From Diplodia intermedia (Eukaryota; Ascomycota; Dothideomycetes; Botryosphaeriales; Botryosphaeriaceae): a DNA stretch of 64,000 bases. Positions within the stretch are counted from its first letter, which is position 1. The number at the start of each line of letters is the position of its first letter. Below the pieces are notes generated by a model. It was not told the origin of the DNA. It saw only the letters and a program-made list of their open reading frames with translations, and made no database searches. The DNA lies in the NCBI GenBank assembly GCA_021495925.1, contig JAKEKT010000018.1, positions 372,001 through 436,000 on the forward strand. Direction: 5' to 3'. Position numbers and translations under genes: made by a program. Positions 10,072 to 22,202 of the stretch are shown here, in pieces.

Positions 10072-13000
10072 ATGGGCGCCTCCGACTCCAAGCTCGTCTT
10101 CAAACAGGGCATCATCCGCCTGTCCGAGCAGACCGAGATCCCTGCCGACGACACGTACTGGACGGGAGTATGTGCGCGTGTCCGGAGAGCCATGAACGCC
10201 CGCAGCGCTGACCCATCCACCGCAGTTCTGGGAGCTGCCCGAGTCCGCCGAAGATGTCTTCACCCTCTTCTCGCCCGCCGACATTCGCCGCACCCGCGAC
10301 AATGCCCTCGTCAACCTAGAAACGCTCGTGCTCGCCGTCTCCTCGCGGCTCTGCGTGCTGCGAAACCACCCGTCGTTCCCCGACCCGGACCTTGCGCCCG
10401 AAAAAGACGCCCTGAACTGCGTGCGCGTGCTGACACGGCTGCTGCCCTACATCTACGAGGCCGATCACCTCTACGCGTGGGAGGACAAGTTCTTCTGGGG
10501 TGCGCGCCGCAAGCGCAGCAGGAAGGGTCAATTGCACCGCTCCGAGGTGCTGTTCGACGGCGCCACCGCCGACGAGCCGCCCAAGGAGGATGCCCCCGAC
10601 TTTGAGGAAGCAAAGCCGCTGGCCGAGGAGCTGATCGACACCCTTATCGACCTGCTGTTCTTCGCCGACTTCACCCTGCCCAAGAGCCACTCGGCCAAGG
10701 GCAAGGTCACGTACGCCATTTGGCAGAGCGGTGTGGGCTGCAACACTCCCGTGGGCACTAGCAAGGAGTTTGAGAACAACCGCACCGAGATCCTGCGGCT
10801 GCTGCTTACCCTGGCGAGCAAGTCCATGTACACCTCTCCCAGTATGTCTCCACGTTGCCTCGCACTGGCGCCTTCTGATTGTTCCCAGATGTCCTTCCTG
10901 TCAAGGGCGTCAAAGCGATTACCTACATCACGACCTGCCCAGACAAGCAAATCGTGCTCTCGCTTCTCTGTTCGCTCCTCAACACGGTGAGCACTGATAA
11001 GACTCTGGACTAAGGTGGCCCATGCTAATCTTTCCCCAGACGCTCAAGTACAACCCCGCAAGCTGGCGCGTGCCCTATGATCATGTGGTTTTCAAGGATC
11101 CGAGACAGATCCTTGTCACCTACTGCCTGCAATTTCTCCTGGTCCTGATACTCTACCCCATCCCGGAACCAGGAAATGGTCCGCCCCCTAAGAACTTTTT
11201 CCGCCATTTCCTGGGCAGACTCCATAGACCTCAAGACTTTCAGTTCCTTCACGACGGCTTGACCAGGATCTTGAATCAGCCTGTAAGTTCCCCTAAAGTC
11301 GGAAAGATTTCGGGCTTGTCCTTCCCCTCGCATGATGCATTCATCCCACTTCCGAGGGCAATCGAAGTCGACGTAGGCACGTCATAGACTAACACATGTG
11401 CAGCTGCAAGCGACGACTTCCTACCTTCCTGGCAGCCAGAAATCTCTAACATGGGCCCCCGAGATGCTCGTCCTCTTTTGGGAGGCGCTGCAGTGCAACA
11501 AGCGTTTCAGAACATTCATCATCGATACGGACCGGGCTCATGATTTTGTAGTCTTGATCCTCTTCTACGCCATTGATCAGTGTAATGATCCTTCGCGGCA
11601 AGGCCTCATTCGCATGTGCATCTTCATCCTCCAAACCCTAAGCACTGAACCGAATTTCGGCAAGAATTTGAACAAGAAGTTCGAGGGCCAAGAGACTCTC
11701 CCGGCCACCATCCGCATTCCCAACTTCCACGGGACATATGCGGACTACCTGATCACGGTAAGATGCTCAAGAGCCGGCCAGTTTTTGGTTTTTACTGATG
11801 TGCGAACAGTCGATATACACCCTCCTCACCACTCGGAAAGGAAAGCTGGATGCCGTGTATCCTGCGTTGCTTGCTATCGTCAACAACGTTGCAGCCTACG
11901 TGCAAAACCTGGGCCGGGCAACTTCCTCAAAGCTTATTCAGCTTTTCATCTCCATGTCGTCGCCAAGTTTCTTGTTAGCAAACGAGACGAACCACAGCCT
12001 TCTACACTCTTTACTCGAGGCCCTGAACGCCATAATCGAGCATCAATACTCTGGTAAGCTAGCGCCTTGTGCTTCCGTTGAGCATGATCCTAACAACTCG
12101 CCAGCCAACCCGAACCTGATATATGCGATCTTGAGATCAAGGAAGCGGTTCCAAGCGTTGACCGACTTCACTCTGGAAAGCGCGCAGGATGAGATCGAGC
12201 GACAGAATCAATTAAAGAAGGAACGGAGAGCTAGCGATGGAGGGACATCAACAAGAGGCAACTCTCGTCAGAACTCCATCGATAGCCTGAGAAGTCCAAT
12301 CACCAGCCGTCCTCCCACGCTCAGCAACGTGCCTGAGGAGAATAGCGCATTCAGTATTGGTGACGATGATGACTCCGGTGACGAGCAAGACAACCCCACA
12401 CCCCATCGCCGTTCTCCGGTGCAGTCTGGAAGCAATTCGAGAACCGCGTCGATCGGCTCTGCTGCCGATGACAGTGTTCCACTGCAGCTGCGGGGAATGT
12501 CGGAGAAAGCAAGGGGCAAAATGCCTGTCGGAGCTCCTTCGTTTTCCAGGCAGAACAGTACGAGCAGCCTGAGTAGTCTGGCCACGCCAACCGTCATGCC
12601 AAACGGCGCATTTACTCCCACGACTGCATGGGTAAGCATCTCACCCCATCGAGGGGTTAACCTTAGCTGACGTCTCAACAGTTAGAGAGCTGGGTCCCCG
12701 AGCTACCTCTGCATACCATCTTGACACTCATCTCCCAACTGGGCCCGCTAATACCCGCGGACGGGTCAACAGACACGGCGACCGCCCTGGACACGATCCG
12801 GGCTACTGAAGTCCGCGGCATCGACCCGTCGGCAATACGGGTGCACCTGTTCGAGTGGTCGCCGCTGTCGCTCGGCTGGTATGAATCCCTGCTCTGGAGC
12901 TTCATCTTCGCCAGCGAGATGCTCGTCTCGAAGGGCACGGCCGGCGTGTGGAACGGCACGAGCCTCAAGCTCTTCCGCGTCCAGGAGGTCGGGCCGCAAA

Positions 13001-13161
13001 CGCCGTCGCTGCTCGCGCCGCGCGGCGCGGTTGACGCTGTTGGAGACAACCTGCGTCAGCGCATTGGTAGCCTCAACCTCGGCCGCAACTCGATGCAAGG
13101 GAACGGAGGAGGCGGTGCTCAGAGCCCTGGCGGTGGCAACGGTCCGGTCAGGGACATCTAA
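10072..13161 (+). CDS. HID1: Hid1 family protein (Golgi/dense-core vesicle trafficking)
   Basis: Eight exons: 10072-10167, 10226-10841, 10889-10986, 11040-11282, 11404-11757, 11810-12053, 12105-12631, 12682-13161. All junctions are GT-AG (47-121 nt introns) and keep frame, giving about 885 aa. The N-terminus MGASDSKLVFKQGI is diagnostic of the HID1 family; Gly2 followed by Ser at position 6 fits N-myristoylation, which in animals helps membrane attachment. Further family blocks are DTYWTGFWELPES, LVNLETLVLAVSSRL, KYNPASWRVPYDH and YMAP-like helical repeats. A Ser/Asn-rich disordered linker (exon 7) precedes the conserved C-terminal segment IRVHLFEWSPLSLGWYESLLW. Animal HID-1 acts at the trans-Golgi in secretory granule formation; a general trafficking role here is inferred. 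Confidence 0.95.
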
Positions 13162-13936
13162 TACGCTTAAACGAACGTGAGTGGTCCTAGGTATGGAATT
13201 GGAAGGTAACGACAAGGTGTGACGAAACTCTTTTATTGATCCTGGTCGGGGACGGGACGGACGGGAGGATGGGTGGCTGACTTTGTAGCTGTTTTGTTCC
13301 CCTTTGCCTCACCTGCAGATGATCGTCCTAGCCCTGAGCTTCTTTTTGCTTTACAATCCACACACGTGCATAAGAGGAAATATCAGAGGCCGGATTTCGC
13401 TATGACTTCATTGGTGTTCTATTTCTATACATATTCTTGCACGTTCGTAGATCACTTGCTGTTAGAAGAAGCGAAGACGCTGATCGCACCCGGTGTAAGC
13501 CGTGCTGCCGTGCTTGCCGTCCTGCACTGCCACGCTCTCGGTTGCGTGTGGCGTCCAGACCCCTGTGGCGTCGAGCTTTCGCTGTGGCGAAACGGTCGAT
13601 ATGGCATGTGATTGGCGTGAGCTGGGGCGCCGGACCCAATCAGGTTGCGGGGAAGCATCGTCGCACGATTGACAGCGAACGCGTACCTCTGTTAATGTGG
13701 ACTGGACCGGGCCAGGCTGAGGAGCAGTGTTCGCTGTCGCTTTCTTTCCTTTTCAGGGCCATGGGATCTGGGGGGTTCCGGTGTTAAATGAAGGGTCCGC
13801 TTCGGATGGGGTGAGCTGCCTGCTTGCTTCTTTCTCCCTCCCTCTTTTCGTCCCTCGTTTTGTTTTGAGAAAGCATTCAGCTCGTTTTAATTTTTGGTGA
13901 GAAGTGCGTTCTGGCTGCTTCGAGCGAGCTGGAGCT
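13162..13936. other. Intergenic, HID1 3' flank and promoter of the epoxide-hydrolase-like gene
   Basis: 775 bp. A pyrimidine-rich run at about 13820-13870 precedes the next start codon and is typical of fungal core promoters. No coding signal recognised. Confidence 0.5.
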
Positions 13937-15858
13937 ATGGGTACTATACTTCCCGGCTCGGCCAACATTACAGCCCCCCGGCGAAAGGAAGACCAGGTCG
14001 TTTCCGACCATCAGCATGCGGTTGCTGTGGAGCCATACAAAATGCACGTATGTAACACAGCATCGTACCCTCTCATCCCCTGTTCACCCGAAAAAACGAG
14101 AATAAGACGAACCGTGAAGGACAGTGGGGAGACCATATGCTAACGCCTATTGCATGTTGCGTGCGGAGAACAGGTCTCGTCGAAGTACCTCGAGTTGACG
14201 AAGCGTAAGCTCGAACTCACGCGATTGCCGCACGAGCTGGAGCTGCCGGAAAACCGCAAGTGGGCGTACGGACCGCCCAAGGAGGTTCTGGAGCCATTGG
14301 TTGATCATTGGTAATATGGAACGACCGTTTCCTATGCTCGTTCTTCAATCTCCCAAGCCGGTATGGACCTCGTTCTGGCCTTGAGGACAACGAAATCGGG
14401 TTCAAGCACCAGGTTCGAAAGGCGTCTCGGTCATCTCCTATTTCTTTCGTGCTCACCAAAGTAGACGCCTGTTCCGACCTCTCGAGTGTCCCAGTGGGAA
14501 TGTCCAGCTAACGGGTCGATATCGCTCTCGAACAGGATATGCGACTACTCCTGGCGCACCGAGGAATCCCACTACAACACCGCACTCCCTCAGTTCCGCA
14601 CCGCCATCACCGTCCCTTCTTCCAACGAGACGCTCCGCGTCCACTTCGTCCACAAGAAATGCCACCTTGGCGAGCTCACGCCGAGGCCGCGCATCCGCAA
14701 CGTCGACCGTGTCGTACCGCTGCTCTTCTGCCACGACGTAAACGCGTCGTCTTTCCTGGACGTGAGTGGCGTCATTGACGCCCTGACGACGATGGATCGT
14801 ACGGCAGGCGAAGGAGATGGAGGAGGGATCGCGTTCCATGTCATCGCGCCGAGCGTGCCGGGGACCGGCTTCAGCGATGCGAGTGAGAAAGAGGGGTTCG
14901 GAGCGCGCGAGACGGCAGAGGTGTTTGACGCTCTGATGAAGAGGCTGGGGTACGGGCGATATGTGGCGTTCGGAGCTGGATGGTATATAACACCCAACCG
15001 CCTTTTCCTTCTACGAACAGGATAGCTAACCCATACGATGAGTCCAGGGGTTTCACCGTCTGCCGCGCCCTCGCTCTTCAACACGGCCCTGACAGCTGCG
15101 TGGCCATTCATGCCGCAAACCCAGGATCTTTCTTCCTACCACCTTCACTCCAGAACACGCCCCTCGAATGGTTGAAGTACCAGCTGGCACGGATGACTGG
15201 CGCACGCATTTCCGGTTTGAGCTTCGATTACGTACCTGCGGACTTTGAAAACGTCTCTCGGCTAGCTGCTGCCAGCAGTGGCAAGACCAAAGTGGTGGAC
15301 GAGGAAACTGCAGGTCAGCCAGAACTGCATACGAACAGCGAACCAACCAGCAATGTGGATATTGATATGGGGGAAACGACCTGCACCGCATCCCGTCCCC
15401 AGACGTTGGCATTCGCGCTGTGCGACTCGCCCGTTGGCCTGCTCGCGCATACGTTGGACGTGCTGGGCCCTTGCCTGGCCATGGGACGGGCCGGGTACCT
15501 GAGCGCGGTTTGGAGCCCTGCAAACCTGTTGAATTGGACCATGATGCGGTGGTTGCCGGGCCCCGAAGCGGGGTTCCGGTGGGTGCAGAGAACACGGCGA
15601 GATGCTGGAGTGGGCGGGTGCTTGTGGAGGATGCACAGCGGCGTGCCCCTGGGTATCAGCCAGTTTGGTGCGCAGAGAGGCGTCGGAGGGAGACCGGATG
15701 GTGTTGTGAGATGGGCGCAGGCATGGCAGAATGTGCGTTGGCTGAAGAAGAGAGAAGGGTCAAATGTGATCAGGCCTGAATGGGAGAGTCCGGAGGAGTT
15801 GGTGCAGGACCTTCGGGAGAGTTTTGGGAGCGTATGGAATGATGGTAACAAGGTGTGA
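13937..15858 (+). CDS. Epoxide-hydrolase-fold protein lacking catalytic motifs (probable pseudoenzyme)
   Basis: Four exons: 13937-14047, 14174-14310, 14536-14982, 15048-15858; introns 126, 225 and 65 nt, with CTAAC-type branch sites and kept frame; about 501 aa. The N-terminal epoxide hydrolase domain is clear: VEPYKMHVSSKYLELTKRK, LTRLPHELELP, DYSWRTEESHYN, LPQFRTAI. An alpha/beta-hydrolase domain follows (LRVHFVHKK, ETAEVFDALMKRLGYGRYV, ALCDSPVGLLAH, LGISQFG). The active-site motifs are degenerate. The oxyanion block HGWPG is HDVNA; the nucleophile elbow GGDWG is GAGWG, so the Asp is Gly; and the GGH(F) region carrying the general-base His reads NVIRPEWESPEE. The fold and PEELVQDLR end are kept, so hydrolysis is unlikely; a ligand-binding or scaffolding role is possible. 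Confidence 0.85.
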
Positions 15859-16955
15859 AGAAGATGAGAATTGGTTTTTTTTTCTTGTCGTATGCGCTGC
15901 TTTTCTCCTTCGCATATCCCAAATGTCTAACTTTGCGAAGATAGTCATAGAAACATGATTAATACGGGCAGCCCGACCGTGGCACGGGCTCAAAAAATAC
16001 TACCATTTCTCGTGATGACGCCGCTGGGCATCGAAGCAAGCTGGGGTGCCGTCAGATTTTGGTTTCGGCCCGTGAGGTATTTAATGGAGCCCGTCTGTGC
16101 GCCGCGGCTCTGGTCGAGGCATGTACCGATTCTTCGACTACATAGAAATTGCAGCAAACGGGCGTACCTGCAGGCATCAGGGGCGGCGGCGGGTGCCTGC
16201 TGCCTCGTGCACCGGCGAGTGGGCTGACGGAGCAGCTGCGTATATCGGCGGTTGCTCGACGGATCGAGATTAAGGCAGGAGGCTCGAGCCTGGATTGGGC
16301 GGCAAGCAGCCGGGACAATAGTGCGGAGATCTTGGCAGTGGGTAGCAATGTGTGCGACTCGCCCGCGGTTCTGGTGGCCTCAACGGGGCAGCGACCGCGG
16401 TTCAGGCGGCTGATGTTAGGTCGGCTGTGGTAGGAGGGTCCGGGAAGGCAGCGCGGCGTCGGGTTGGGGCGGGATCGAGGCGGGCGCGCTGAATCGGCGG
16501 GCGTTTTCATCGCGGCCGCTGTGACGCACTGGCGAGGCCCAAGCACTGCGGAGCCACACCGAAAATCCACGGCCTCACACGCCTCCGCGTCCTGCTTCTG
16601 CTCCAACCCACACCTCCAACCTTTTTGGCCTGGCCAAACTACTGCACCACCTGCGCAACCTCACTGCGATTCACCTGCTCGAGGTAGCCTCTCCCTGCCC
16701 CGCGTCGCAAACTTTTACGCCCGCCTGAAGCTGACCACGCCCTCAGGCTCCCTTGGCCTCACCTCCCAGCGCCGCGTCAACACCAGTCAAATTTTGACTG
16801 ACGCGGATCCATTGCGCTCCTGTCGCGATCCCTATCGCCGCACCCCCGTCTCGTCGGTCACGCTGGCATACCTACCTTCCTCTGCGAATTCTCGTCCTGC
16901 CCGGCTGTAACCAGCCACGCAGAATCCCGCCCTCGTAGAACCATTGCTTGAGTCC
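15859..16955. other. Intergenic, upstream of SPE2
   Basis: 3' flank of the epoxide-hydrolase-like gene grading into the SPE2 promoter. From about 16560 the plus strand has no ATG at all until 16956 and is rich in C and T, which suggests transcribed leader. Short open frames (for example 16464-16910, without recognisable features) are not supported. Confidence 0.5.
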
Positions 16956-17067
16956 ATGCGTCAAGAGGACCTTCTGCGTTTCCTGTCCAAGCCCGCGAAG
17001 TACGCTCCATGCCCGCGTCCGCGCTTGCAATCGTAGCGTGCTAACACTTTTGCCCAGGCCCCGATAA
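16956..17067 (+). promoter_or_regulatory. Candidate spliced upstream ORF in the SPE2 leader
   Basis: The first ATG on the plus strand after about 16560 opens a short frame interrupted by a well-formed intron at 17000-17057 (GTACGC donor, GCTAAC branch, CCCAG acceptor). Spliced, it encodes 17 residues, MRQEDLLRFLSKPAKPR, with stop at 17065-17067. The next ATG in genomic order (17009) lies inside this intron, so the spliced leader would carry only this one upstream start before the SPE2 ATG at 17483. AdoMetDC mRNAs of plants and mammals are controlled by polyamine-responsive uORFs; an equivalent here is inferred. Confidence 0.5.
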
Positions 17068-17482
17068 TACCCTCCACGCCCCTCTTCTTCCACAACCCCA
17101 CCGATACCAACCTGAGCAGATCTCCTCGTCTGCTGGACCCGATACTTTTCCAGAGTATCGGTATCTGACAGTTCGAGGACCACTCGACTGACGCCATTCC
17201 TCCACGGAAAGCGTACTTCATTGCCCTCCGCATCCGCCCTCCCTAACGTCCTTCCAAGGTCGTTCGCCCCATACTCGTCCATTGCTGCTGGCAAAAGCCA
17301 GCCTCCTCCTTAGTCCACCTTTCGTGGGCCTTCTCCTTCAGGCGAATCCGCACCATTCGCCTGGGCGGCAGATAGTGCTTCACTGCCTAATAGCCACACC
17401 TCTTCTTCAAGAAGCTCGCGCCAGCAAACCACCCACCGTTGTACCGGGAGACTAGGCCTAGCCAGTCCACCAAAATTCGGAG
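17068..17482 (+). promoter_or_regulatory. ATG-free presumed 5' leader of SPE2
   Basis: 415 nt without a single ATG on the plus strand, rich in pyrimidines, running up to the SPE2 start codon. It contains a perfect 7-bp stem, GGCGAAT (17341-17347) and ATTCGCC (17355-17361), around a 7-nt loop. An open frame on the opposite strand (16872-17294, 140 residues) has no recognisable features and is regarded as chance. Confidence 0.5.
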
Positions 17483-19119
17483 ATGATCGCTGAAATCCCC
17501 AAGAACTACACCCACTCTCCGTCCTCGTACAATGGAACGCCGCTTCTGACGATCAACAAAGAGGCTACCATTGACCTCGACTCTTCCACTGCCTTCGAAG
17601 GTACCGAAAACTCCACAGCCACCCTATATACTAATGAGCTAACGGTGGGGTAGGTCCTGAGAAGCTCCTAGAAGTATGGTTCAGTCCGTCGGCCAGCTTG
17701 CTCCCGGCCTCGGCCCAGCCCAATGGGCTCAAGTCGGTCCCCGCGGATACATGGAAGGAGATGCTTGACCTGGTCAACTGCAAGGTCCTTTCCATTGTTG
17801 AGTCGCCTGATGTGGATGCCTACCTCCTCTCGGAGTCGAGCATGTTTGTCTGGAAGCACAAGCTGGTCCTGAAGACCTGTGGTACCACCACTTTGCTCTA
17901 CGGCCTTCCCCGCATGCTGGAAATTGCGCTCAAAGATGCTGGGTTCCCCGGTATCCAGGCCGATTTGCTCAACAGTGTCCAGGCCTCTGCGACTCCGTAC
18001 CGCGTCTTTTACAGCCGCAAGAACTTCCTTTTCCCGAACCAGCAGCGCGGCCCTCACCGCAGCTGGCGCGATGAGGTCAAATACCTGGACAAGATGTTCC
18101 TTGGCGGCAGTGCCTACATGATTGGCAAGATGAACGGAGAGCACTGGTACTTGTATATCACCGGTCCCGACACCCGCCTTACGCCGCCGACTTCGCCGGA
18201 TGGCGAGCGTCACCCCGAGACCGAGACGAAGTACCTGAATGTTCCGCAGCCGGGGATGGTGGCTGGTAAGGCCACTGATGAGGTGCAGGACGAGACTTTG
18301 GAAGTATTGATGACCGATCTTGACGAGAAGAACGCCCGTCAGTTCTATCTCGAAGACGCGAGTGCGGTCGCGGAAGGTCGCTACTTCCAGAAGGCTCGTG
18401 AGGCGCGCAAGAATGCTATCAAGAGTCTTGGTGTTATTCATGAGGATGGCTCGGCTGAGTCCAGTCTGGCCGGCAGCACCCTTTTGAACGGGTCCAACAA
18501 CGACAGTTTTGATGTCTTCGAGCAGACTTCGTCCGACCACAGTGGATTCCCTTCGGACGCGTCAGACGACGATTTGACCTTCCCCGAGGAGCTCACGACT
18601 GAGGGCCACACGCTTGGAACGGTTGTCTCGGAGTCTAGCGGCCTTTCGGACGTCTACCCGACGAGCAAGTACCCTGATGCGCGCGTTGACGCCTACCTGT
18701 TCACTCCTTGCGGCTTCTCGGCCAACGGCGTCATCCCTGCTCCTGGGGGCCCTAATGGAACCGATGCTACCCACTACTTCACCGTCCACGTCACGCCGGA
18801 GCCGCAATGCTCGTATGCTTCGTTCGAGACCAACGTGCCTGCGCGTCAGAGTGGCCGTGAGACTGCCGACATTGTCGAGCAAGTAGTCAAGATCTTCCAG
18901 CCCGGCCGATTCAGCGTCACCCTCTTCGAGGCCAAGCCTTACGGAGATGACAGTCTCGCGTCTGCTGCTAAGCGTAGCGCTCGCATGGACAATCTCCAGG
19001 GCTACAAGAGGGTTGACCGCGTCATTCACGACCTTGACGGGTATGACCTTGTCTTCCGGTACTACGAGCGCTTCGATTGGAAGGGTGGGGCTCCTAGGCT
19101 CGGTGAGATTGGATGCTAG
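17483..19119 (+). CDS. SPE2: S-adenosylmethionine decarboxylase proenzyme
   Basis: Two exons, 17483-17600 and 17654-19119, with a 53-nt intron that joins STAFEG to PEKLLEVWFSPS; about 527 aa. The enzyme makes decarboxylated AdoMet, the aminopropyl donor for spermidine and spermine. Family marks: FEGPEKLLEVWF at the N-terminus, the self-cleavage site LSESSMFVW, where the second Ser of ESS becomes the pyruvoyl cofactor, and KTCGTTTLL with the catalytic Cys. FSPCGFS-like residues appear late as FTPCGFSANG. Processing would yield a small beta chain and a large alpha chain. The protein is longer than yeast Spe2 (396 aa) because of an acidic Ser-rich insertion (about residues 290-345). The unusually long leader with a candidate uORF suggests translational control. 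Confidence 0.96.
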
Positions 19120-19947
19120 TTTCTGGTAGTCAGTGTCGGGCTTCTTGCGATGATTGGGATCGGTTATTTTCCCCCGTCGATGTCTTGTTACTGTCACTAC
19201 TGCACATATCCTTTGCAATCTGTGGCTTTCTTGCTCAACATGCAATCTGGGAGGGCAACAAGTCATTGGTACATTTCTTTTCTGGGTTATTCAGCAGCAA
19301 ATTCCATACTGAGTTTCATTGGGAGTTAATGAATATACGGCCTTGGTATGATTCTGTGGATATGAGTGAAGTTCAAAACAGGGCGCTTTCCCAATGACGG
19401 ATAGCTGGTTATGAAGGCTACCATTCGCCACTGGAGCCTACCTAGTAAGAGGCGGAGCGGGACGAGCCTTCGCCTTACCACGCTAATTATACAAGGACAG
19501 CCCTTGATACCTGGTGGTGTCGTCAGTGGTGCCTAATGCCCTAATATTCGTGTTGACTCAGCCTTGACATTCAGTCTGCGAACCCTACAAGACATCAATG
19601 GCTGGTCAGCCGGTGAGTAGTAGGCAGCCTTAGACCCTATGCCGTATATCTGACACAACTATATTTAGGTCAAAAAGCGCGCTTGAAGGATCGGCCTAGG
19701 TACCGAACACACGTGATGTCGTGCCGCGCGTATCTGCAACCGCAAAGCCTCGTTCTCTCCGCATCTTCTTTGCGTGCTTACCCCGGCGGGATCGATTAAG
19801 CCATTGAGCTTGTTCGCTCACTTGAATAATAATCCCCGCAGCCATCACTCCTCCCAGTCTGGATAAACCACCATCTCCACCTGCCCGGCCTCTCCCCCCG
19901 CTACCCCGCCATTCGTTTCTATTAATTTGGCGCCTCTCGCTTCGTCA
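19120..19947. other. Intergenic, SPE2 3' flank and promoter of the Zn2Cys6 gene
   Basis: 828 bp, AT-richer in the first half. No supported gene. The ~150 bp before the next ATG are C/T-rich and lack ATG. Confidence 0.5.
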
Positions 19948-22202
19948 ATGATGGACGCCGCGCCGATGGAAACGGTGCGTACTTGCCAAAACTGTGCGCA
20001 CGCCAAGATCCGCTGCCTGCGCAGCCAGCCCGCCGGCGCATGCGACCGCTGCCGCCGCCTGCGCAAAGAATGCATCTTTCGCCCCGCGCGCCGCCGTTTT
20101 GGCGGCGGCGGCGGCGGTGGTGGTAGTAGCAGCGGCGGCGCTTCTGCTCCCACGATGCCGGCTTCTGCCGCAGCCGTTACCACCGCGGCTGCCCTTCCCG
20201 GAGATGGCAGTCATGCGGGTGCGAGTGGTGGCACGAACGAGAACGCCGCACAGCTCGACGCCATCGAGGCGAAGCTCGACCGCCTGCTCAGCCTGCACCA
20301 CGCCCACAGCGACGTCGGCAAGGCCTCGTCGGCGACGCCGGCGAGCTTGTACGCCGCGGCGCCGCCCTCGGCGTCGTCGCCCTCGTCTTCGTCCAACCCC
20401 GGCACCGGCCCGACCTACTCCTCTTACTCCTCCTCGGCCCTCCCCCACCACCCCCATCCCCGCCCTCTTCTTCATCCAGACGTCACGGCCACCCCCGGAG
20501 ACGTCGTTGATGATGGCGTCCTTTCCCTCCAGCAGGCGGAGCGCTGCATCCAGATCTACCGCACGGCGCTGGCGCCGCATTTCCCCTTCGTCATGCCCGA
20601 CGTCGGCGACGATGACGAGGGGGTGAAGAAGAGAGCGGAAGGGGCGCCGGCGCCGGTGGACTCGGCCGTTGTGAGGCGGCTGCGGAGGGAGCGGCCGGTC
20701 TTGTTCTTGGCGATCATGGGGGCGGCGAGCTTCGAGGATGTGGGGGTGCAGAGGGAGTGCGCAAGGAGGTTGAGGGACGTGGTGGGTGAGAGGGTTGCGG
20801 GGAGGGTCGGGGTTGGCAGCGCGGCGGGGAAGAGGGCGATGGGGGTGGATTTGCTGATGGGATTGTTGGTGGGGCTGGCTTGGTAAGTGTCCGGGGTCGT
20901 TGGTCATGCGCGGCTTTTGATTACTGTTGCTAACTTTTTTGTTCAGGAGCCATTACCATCCGAGGCCGAGGCGGTACTCGCAGCATCTGCAACTTGCTAT
21001 CAGTATCATTGCGGATCAGAGACTCGACCGTCCTCCGCGTACGTCGTTCTGGAAGACGCACGTGGGATCTACGGAGCATGATCCCATACCAAACCCGCAA
21101 ACGATCCCAAAGTCTAGAAGTAACGAGATAGTGAGGGCGGTAGCCGGTTGCTGCTACCTTTCTTCGAGGTTGGTGAAGCTTTGAGCCGGGTGATGGACCG
21201 TTCTGACTTTTTTCAGCATCGCATCGCTATTGCAGAAGCTAAACACTTTCCCATGCACCGCCTACATCGAAGAATGCTGCAGGTCTTTAAGCTCAAACCC
21301 GGAGTATGCCACCGATAAGTACCTGTACGCAATAATACGCCTGCAGCGTACTATAGAAGAAGTAGATACGCCCCTCAATGCCGAACCTACTACTGCGGCG
21401 GAAGCACAAGACTTGGCGGGAGCGGTTTCACAGATGAATCCGACGGCTATCAGAGCGCATTTACCCTTCGACTTGATGGAGAACGGTCAGGACATCTCAG
21501 AAGGAAGTTGCCATGTCGCCCGAAATGCTAACATTCTTCGCATCAGAACTTGTCTATATGCTATACTACACGGCCGAGCTGAACGCAGTACACGTGCGCC
21601 ATTTTTTCTCCGGCCTTCATCCAGGCGCTCCGTTGGATATCAACGACTTGAGCAGTGGTTTCAGGGCAGCAAGCTCGCTGCTGGGTCACTACCTATCTCT
21701 TCCGCCCCGTAGGGATCTGACATTCAATAACTCGGAGTGGCTGCAGCTTAGCCTCGCGCTGACGGTCTCTGCGAAATTAGTCTTCGCCGCATCGCACCCT
21801 TCCCTCGGGACGCCCGGGGGCGTGCAAGCTTCCCTGGACCTCTCAGGCCTGCTTTCCCAGATTGCGCTAAGGCTCAGCGGGCTGGAGCGGGCGGGGGTGG
21901 ATATGACGGGTCACCCGTACATCTTCAACGAGTACACGCAGCGGGTGCAGCGGCTGCAGAAGTGGTTCGAGGATCGGTACGCGCGTGTGCGAGGGGCGGC
22001 TCAAGCGGTGGAGCAGCCGTCTGGTTCCGGGACGGCAGAGTTGATCAACTTCTCGCAGTACTGGGGAAGCGATCTACTGCTGCCGGATCTGCTAGCCTTC
22101 GACGGACTGGCCACGCTCGACCAGCAACTGGCCGCTTTCTTCCCGGAAATGCAGATGGCCGACGCCATGAGCGATTGGCCAATGTATCCGGACGCCTTTT
22201 GA
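19948..22202 (+). CDS. Zn2Cys6 fungal-type transcription factor
   Basis: Exons 19948-20882, 20947-21168, 21217-21485 and 21547-22202; introns 64, 48 and 61 nt; about 693 aa. Two adjacent ATGs begin the frame; the first is used. The binuclear cluster is complete: C-QN-C-AHAKIR-C-(8)-C-DR-C-RRLRKE-C at residues 13-40. A Gly/Ser-rich run, coded by GGC repeats, and an Ala/Ser/Pro-rich disordered region follow. A helical segment then starts at LDAIEAKLDRLLSLHHAHSDV and leads to a middle-homology-like region with LFLAIMGAASFED, QHLQLAISIIAD and FTSELVYMLYYTAELNAVH-type blocks. Related factors typically act at CGG-containing sites. The target pathway is unknown; the nearest downstream neighbour is the RTA1 gene, but nothing in the sequence ties them. 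Confidence 0.9.

Noticed and set aside
16872..17294. 140-residue minus-strand ORF upstream of SPE2
   Set aside because: No domain; lies opposite the presumed SPE2 leader with a clean plus-strand intron and uORF.
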